Positions 6,111 to 9,395 of a stretch of 9,395 nt of DNA are shown here, one piece after another (position 1 is the first letter of the stretch; the number at the start of each line of letters is the position of its first letter). Origin of the DNA: an uncultured Alistipes sp. (GTDB lineage Bacteria; Bacteroidota; Bacteroidia; Bacteroidales; Rikenellaceae); contig CAAGKW010000349.1 in NCBI GenBank assembly GCA_900770585.1, positions 1 through 9,395 on the forward strand. Direction: 5' to 3'. The notes under the pieces were generated by a model. That model had not been told where the DNA came from, did no database searches, and was given only the letters and a program-made list of their open reading frames with translations. Position numbers and translations under genes: made by a program.

Positions 6111-7937
6111 TCACTCCTTGGTTGTGGGGTGGAAGTGGTCGAAGACCTTGCGGGCACGGGCCAGACCAACTACCTCGGTCAGCTCCTCGATCGTCGCTCG
6201 ACGTACACGAGCCACCGTGCGGAACTTGCGCAACAGATCCTCGATCGAGGCCGCGCCGATACCCTTAATCTGCTCCAACTCGCTTGTAATGAACGCCTTC
6301 GAGCGTTTGTTGCGGTGGAACGTAATGCCAAAGCGGTGAGCCTCATCACGCAGATGAGTGATCACCTTCAACGGCTCGCCCGTGCGGTCAAGATAGTAGG
6401 GATCGGGATCGAACGGGAAGAAAATCTCCTCCAATCGCTCCGCCAGACCGACAATCGGGATCCGCTTCTCCAACCCCAACTCTGCCAGCGTAGCGTATGC
6501 CGAGCTGAGCTGCCCCTTGCCGCCGTCGACCACAATCAGGTCGGGCAACTCGCGTCCCTCCTCGATCATACGCGAGTAGCGACGGTGGACAATCTCGCGC
6601 ATCGAGGCGAAGTCGTTAGCCCCGACGACGGTTTTGATGTTGAAGTGGCGATACTCGCTCTTCGAGGGGCGACCGTCGCGAAAGACCACGCAAGCTGCTA
6701 CGGGATTGGTACCCTGCAAGTTAGAGTTGTCGAAACACTCGATATGGCGTGGCTGGCGGTCGAGGTGCAACTCGCGGCGCAGTGCCTCCATCAGTCGCTC
6801 GGTGTGGCGCTCGGGGTTACGGATTTCGAGGTTTTTCAACTGCTCGGCACGATAGATTCGCGCGCCTTTTTCAGAGAATTCCAGCAATTTGAGTTTGTCG
6901 CCACGCTTCGGAACGGTGAACGTAATGCCCTCGAAGAGCTCCACATCGGGCAGGAATGGCACCACAACCTCGCGAGCCAAACGCCCTGCAATACGTTCGC
7001 TGATCTGCTGAATGGCCTGTGTCAGAACCTGTTGCGGATCGCTCTCGACACCGAGCGAAAGTTGCGAGGTGAACGTACCCGTCACCGCGCCACGCACAAT
7101 TCGCACGAAGTTGCAATAGGCCGCATCGTCGTCAATAATGAGCGAAAAGACGTCTAATGTAAAGAGTGACGAATTGACAATCACCGACTTACTCGAATAG
7201 TTCTCCAATGCCGCCAGACGCGATTTGTAGCGTGCCGCAGCCTCGAAACGCAACTCCGCCGCCGCCTCGGTCATCTGTCGTTCGAGCCACGAACGGGTCG
7301 AGCGCAGATCGCCACGCAGCACTGCGCAGATTCGCGCGATGTCCTCGTCATACTCCTCGCGCGTTTGGCGACCGACGCAGGGACCTTTGCAGTTGCCGAG
7401 GTGGTATTGCAGGCATACCTCGTAGCGACCTCGTGCGATCTGCTCTGGTGCGAGGTTGAGTCGGCAGGTGCGCAGGGTATAGACCTCGCGAATGAACTCT
7501 AAAACAGAGCGTTGCATCGAGATCGAGGCATAGGGGCCGAAATATTGCGAGCCGTCGCGCACCACACGTCGCGTCGATTCGACACGCGGAAAGGGCTCGT
7601 TGCGCACGACGATCCACGGATAAGTTTTATCGTCTTTGAGCAGAATGTTGTAACGAGGTTGGAGCGTCTTGATCAGCGAATTTTCCAACAACAGAGCGTC
7701 GCTTTCGCTCCCCACGACAATGTGACGGATCTCGGCAATCTGGCGCACTAAGGCGCGTACCTTAGCCGAATGTTCCTTACTCTCAACGAAATAGGACGAC
7801 ACGCGACGGCGCAGGCTCTTTGCCTTGCCCACGTAGATCACCGTACCCGATTTGTTCAGATATTGATAGACACCCGGGTCGAGTGGCAGTGCCGCCACCT
7901 GCTCTTTGAGTCGTGTTATGCGCTCGTCGTTCTGCAT
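6111..7937 (-). CDS. uvrC: Excinuclease ABC subunit C
   Basis: UvrC makes the 3' and then 5' incisions around lesions marked by UvrA/UvrB in nucleotide excision repair. Domains run in the standard order. The GIY-YIG nuclease has GVYQY at 22-26, YVGKA at 35-39 and E85 in LLLENSLIK. A four-cysteine cluster (C158, C175, C183, C187) matches the known iron-sulphur site. The UVR helical hairpin that contacts UvrB spans about 212-247. The RNase H-like second nuclease has D403 (ECFDNSNLQG) and D471 (LIVVDGGKGQL), followed by the histidines of DEAHRFGITFHR. Tandem helix-hairpin-helix motifs (KGIGAASIEDLL, VVGLARARKV) close the protein. The 608 residues are normal for the family. The ATG at 7937 has no Shine-Dalgarno sequence. 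A hairpin with a U-tract lies just before the start, so expression may depend on read-through from the kinase gene or on an unseen promoter. Confidence 0.97.
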   Translation of the reverse strand: MQNDERITRLKEQVAALPLDPGVYQYLNKSGTVIYVGKAKSLRRRVSSYFVESKEHSAKVRALVRQIAEIRHIVVGSESDALLLENSLIKTLQPRYNILLKDDKTYPWIVVRNEPFPRVESTRRVVRDGSQYFGPYASISMQRSVLEFIREVYTLRTCRLNLAPEQIARGRYEVCLQYHLGNCKGPCVGRQTREEYDEDIARICAVLRGDLRSTRSWLERQMTEAAAELRFEAAARYKSRLAALENYSSKSVIVNSSLFTLDVFSLIIDDDAAYCNFVRIVRGAVTGTFTSQLSLGVESDPQQVLTQAIQQISERIAGRLAREVVVPFLPDVELFEGITFTVPKRGDKLKLLEFSEKGARIYRAEQLKNLEIRNPERHTERLMEALRRELHLDRQPRHIECFDNSNLQGTNPVAACVVFRDGRPSKSEYRHFNIKTVVGANDFASMREIVHRRYSRMIEEGRELPDLIVVDGGKGQLSSAYATLAELGLEKRIPIVGLAERLEEIFFPFDPDPYYLDRTGEPLKVITHLRDEAHRFGITFHRNKRSKAFITSELEQIKGIGAASIEDLLRKFRTVARVRRATIEELTEVVGLARARKVFDHFHPTTKE

Positions 7938-7947
7938 CGTTCGATCG

Positions 7948-7992
7948 AAAAATGGGCAGGGCCTCCCGCTCCACGTCGGATTGCTCCTGCCC
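7948..7992 (-). terminator. Probable intrinsic terminator/attenuator between kinase gene and uvrC
   Basis: Read on the minus strand, GGGCAGG (7992-7986) pairs perfectly with CCTGCCC (7960-7954) across a 25-nt loop. After one A come five T residues (7952-7948). It sits 26 bp after the kinase stop and ends 10 bp before the uvrC ATG. The loop is long and the U-tract short, so termination is likely partial. The U-tract overlaps a 10-bp palindrome TTCGATCGAA at 7940-7949. Confidence 0.5.
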
Positions 7993-8017
7993 TTTGAGTC
8001 TGTTGATTTGCTGTTTG

Positions 8018-9019
8018 TTAGAAGAGCAACTTGCCTGCCTTCACGCGCTTAACCAATCGAGCCACGTCCTCCCAAGCCTCCTCGGTGGGGGTTGTGCCGA
8101 CGATCTCGATCACCTTGCCTGCGGTGATTGCACCGATCGTACCGCACTGACGCAACGACAGCCCCTCGCACATACCGGCCATAAAACCAGCTGCATAGAA
8201 GTCGCCCGCACCCGTCGTGTCGACGCGCTTAGCGGCCGCCATAATGCCCACGTGCGACACCTCCGAGCCCTGCTTGATCAGCGCACCGCGCATACCGATC
8301 TTCACGATCACCAGGTCGCACATCGTCGAGATATATTGCAGTGCATTGACGGGCTCCTCCTCGCCCGAGAATGCGCGTGCCTCGTCCTCGTTGGCAAACA
8401 CGATATCGACATACTCGCTGATCACCTCGCGCAGGAAGTCGATGTTCTCCTCCACCACGTTGAAGCTCGCCAGGTCGATCGCAACTTTCAAACCGAGTTC
8501 CTTAGCCATACGGATCGCACCGCGAATAAGGTTATGATCCTGAACCAGATAGCCCTCGACATAGAGGCAGTCGTAGCCATCGAAAATCTCGGGCGAGAGG
8601 TCCTCGGCCTTCATCTCGACAGCAGCACCGAGGTGGGTCACCAACGTACGCTCGCCATCGGGCGACACCAGCGATACGCACTTGCCCGAACGCTCCTCGC
8701 CGCGCATAATGAAGGGCTGAATGCCCAGATTGTCCAGTGCCGACTCGAAGAAGTCGCCCGTCGAGTCGCGTCCCACCTTACCGATGAAACCAACCTTGCA
8801 ACCGAGGCGCGCCATAGCACGAATCGTATTGTCGGCCGAGCCACCAAGCGAGAGGGTATAGGGGAGTCCCGAAACCGACTTCGAGATCTCCTTCTGCTGC
8901 TCCGAATTAACGAGGCTCATACTGCCGCGTGGCAGATCAAATTTTTCGAGAACCTCGTCCGAGCGCAGGTTCACCAGCATATCCGTCAGGGCATTTCCAA
9001 TGCCGATAACTTTCTTCAT
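8018..9019 (-). CDS. PfkB-family carbohydrate/nucleoside kinase (adenosine kinase-like)
   Basis: This is a ribokinase-fold enzyme that phosphorylates a sugar or nucleoside hydroxyl with ATP. Both PfkB signatures are present. The first is GGSADNTIRAMARLG (59-73), preceded by the substrate-binding start GIGNALTDM (6-14). The second is DTTGAGDFYAAGF (267-279), in which GAGD forms the anion hole and D273 is the catalytic base. NEDEARAFSG (210-219) is the conserved segment before the ATP site. The 333 residues are typical. Bacteroidota proteins of this appearance are commonly labelled adenosine kinase, but ribokinase, fructokinase or other PfkB substrates cannot be ruled out, so no symbol is given. 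It follows pfkA by 24 bp on the same strand and is probably cotranscribed with it. The ATG at 9019 directly precedes the conserved strand KKVIGIGNA. Confidence 0.88.
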   Translation of the reverse strand: MKKVIGIGNALTDMLVNLRSDEVLEKFDLPRGSMSLVNSEQQKEISKSVSGLPYTLSLGGSADNTIRAMARLGCKVGFIGKVGRDSTGDFFESALDNLGIQPFIMRGEERSGKCVSLVSPDGERTLVTHLGAAVEMKAEDLSPEIFDGYDCLYVEGYLVQDHNLIRGAIRMAKELGLKVAIDLASFNVVEENIDFLREVISEYVDIVFANEDEARAFSGEEEPVNALQYISTMCDLVIVKIGMRGALIKQGSEVSHVGIMAAAKRVDTTGAGDFYAAGFMAGMCEGLSLRQCGTIGAITAGKVIEIVGTTPTEEAWEDVARLVKRVKAGKLLF

Positions 9020-9043
9020 AATTGGGTTGTATTTTATTGATTA

Positions 9044-9395
9044 TTAGATCGAAAGAATTTTCAAGGTGTTCAATAGGTCGCGGTTGATCGGCTTGTCCTT
9101 GCGGATCGCCTTGGTGAAGGGAATGTAGACCAACTCGTCGTTCTGCACACCGATCATCACGTTGCGCTGACCCTCCATCAGTGCATTGATTGCCGCCTCG
9201 CCCATACGGCTTGCGATGATGCGATCGCTTGCTGTCGGTGAGCCACCACGCTGAATATGTCCGAGAATCGTAACGCGGGTGTCATACTGCGGATACTCCT
9301 TCTTGATACGCTCGGCAACACCCATCGCGCCGCCCGTCAGCTCGCTCTCGGCCACCAGAACGATCGACGAGTTCTTGCTCTTGCGGAAACCGTTG
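9044..9395 (-). CDS. pfkA: 6-phosphofructokinase, C-terminal part (runs off right edge)
   Basis: Phosphofructokinase phosphorylates fructose 6-phosphate to the 1,6-bisphosphate, the committing step of glycolysis. About 117 C-terminal residues are visible. The frame stays open past a GTG at 9355 to the right edge, through [18 protein letters not shown], so the true start lies outside. Family marks are AERIKKEYP, then [20 protein letters not shown], where the His and Arg of GHIQR contact fructose 6-phosphate, followed by [13 protein letters not shown]. The end of the protein, after VGIQN-like [10 protein letters not shown], is also typical. Because the N-terminal nucleotide site is not visible, ATP versus pyrophosphate as donor cannot be judged directly. 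The C-terminal part resembles the ATP-dependent PfkA group. The stop lies 24 bp before the PfkB-family kinase start. Confidence 0.93.
   Translation of the reverse strand, partial: NGFRKSKNSSIVLVAESELTGGAMGVAERIKKEYPQYDTRVTILGHIQRGGSPTASDRIIASRMGEAAINALMEGQRNVMIGVQNDELVYIPFTKAIRKDKPINRDLLNTLKILSI

Noticed and set aside
5872..6339. Plus-strand open frame crossing the uvrC-trxB gap
   Set aside because: It runs antisense into uvrC, covers the minus-strand promoter and hairpin cluster, and shows no motif or supported start.
9044..9355. A complete 103-residue gene starting at a GTG at 9355
   Set aside because: The frame continues upstream to the window edge with phosphofructokinase-like sequence, so the GTG is an internal valine codon of a truncated pfkA.

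Overview
This is an ordinary chromosomal stretch from a member of the Bacteroidota. Translation starts lack Shine-Dalgarno sequences and have A/T-rich leaders. Several intergenic gaps carry the Bacteroidota-type -7 element TAnnTTTG, once with a well-spaced -33 TTTG. The coding sequence is GC-rich with AT-rich spacers, and the gene set is housekeeping. That combination best fits a gut Rikenellaceae such as Alistipes, but the genus is an inference from composition and protein style, not a search result.

Layout from left to right. The N-terminal 73 codons of ispF (isoprenoid MEP pathway) run off the left edge on the minus strand. A divergent promoter region (220-341) separates it from pepD, an M20 cytosolic aminoacyl-histidine dipeptidase on the plus strand. 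Next on the plus strand is mdh (malate dehydrogenase), after a 176-bp gap with two inverted repeats and two promoter candidates. mdh ends in a strong intrinsic terminator (2990-3032), where it meets a convergent minus-strand block.

The minus-strand block is read from right to left. It begins with the C-terminal third of pfkA (6-phosphofructokinase), cut by the right edge. Then come a PfkB-family sugar/nucleoside kinase, a probable terminator or attenuator, and uvrC (excinuclease subunit C). A canonical Bacteroidota promoter and a strongly structured, G-rich ~190-nt leader follow uvrC. Next is the tight three-gene unit trxB (thioredoxin reductase), a LuxE/PaaK-like acyl-activating enzyme, and a family-2 glycosyltransferase. 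The gaps in that unit are 6 nt and about 5 nt.

The known roles are central metabolism (pfkA, mdh, ispF), peptide salvage (pepD), DNA repair (uvrC) and thiol redox control (trxB). The least explained part is the LuxE-like/glycosyltransferase pair transcribed behind trxB. It could modify a surface glycan or acylated product, but the sequence does not say which. I saw no mobile element, CRISPR array, tRNA or rRNA, and no convincing undescribed multi-gene system. The most worthwhile second looks are the trxB leader, the paired dyads upstream of mdh, and the LuxE-like protein with a cysteine six residues from its C-terminus.
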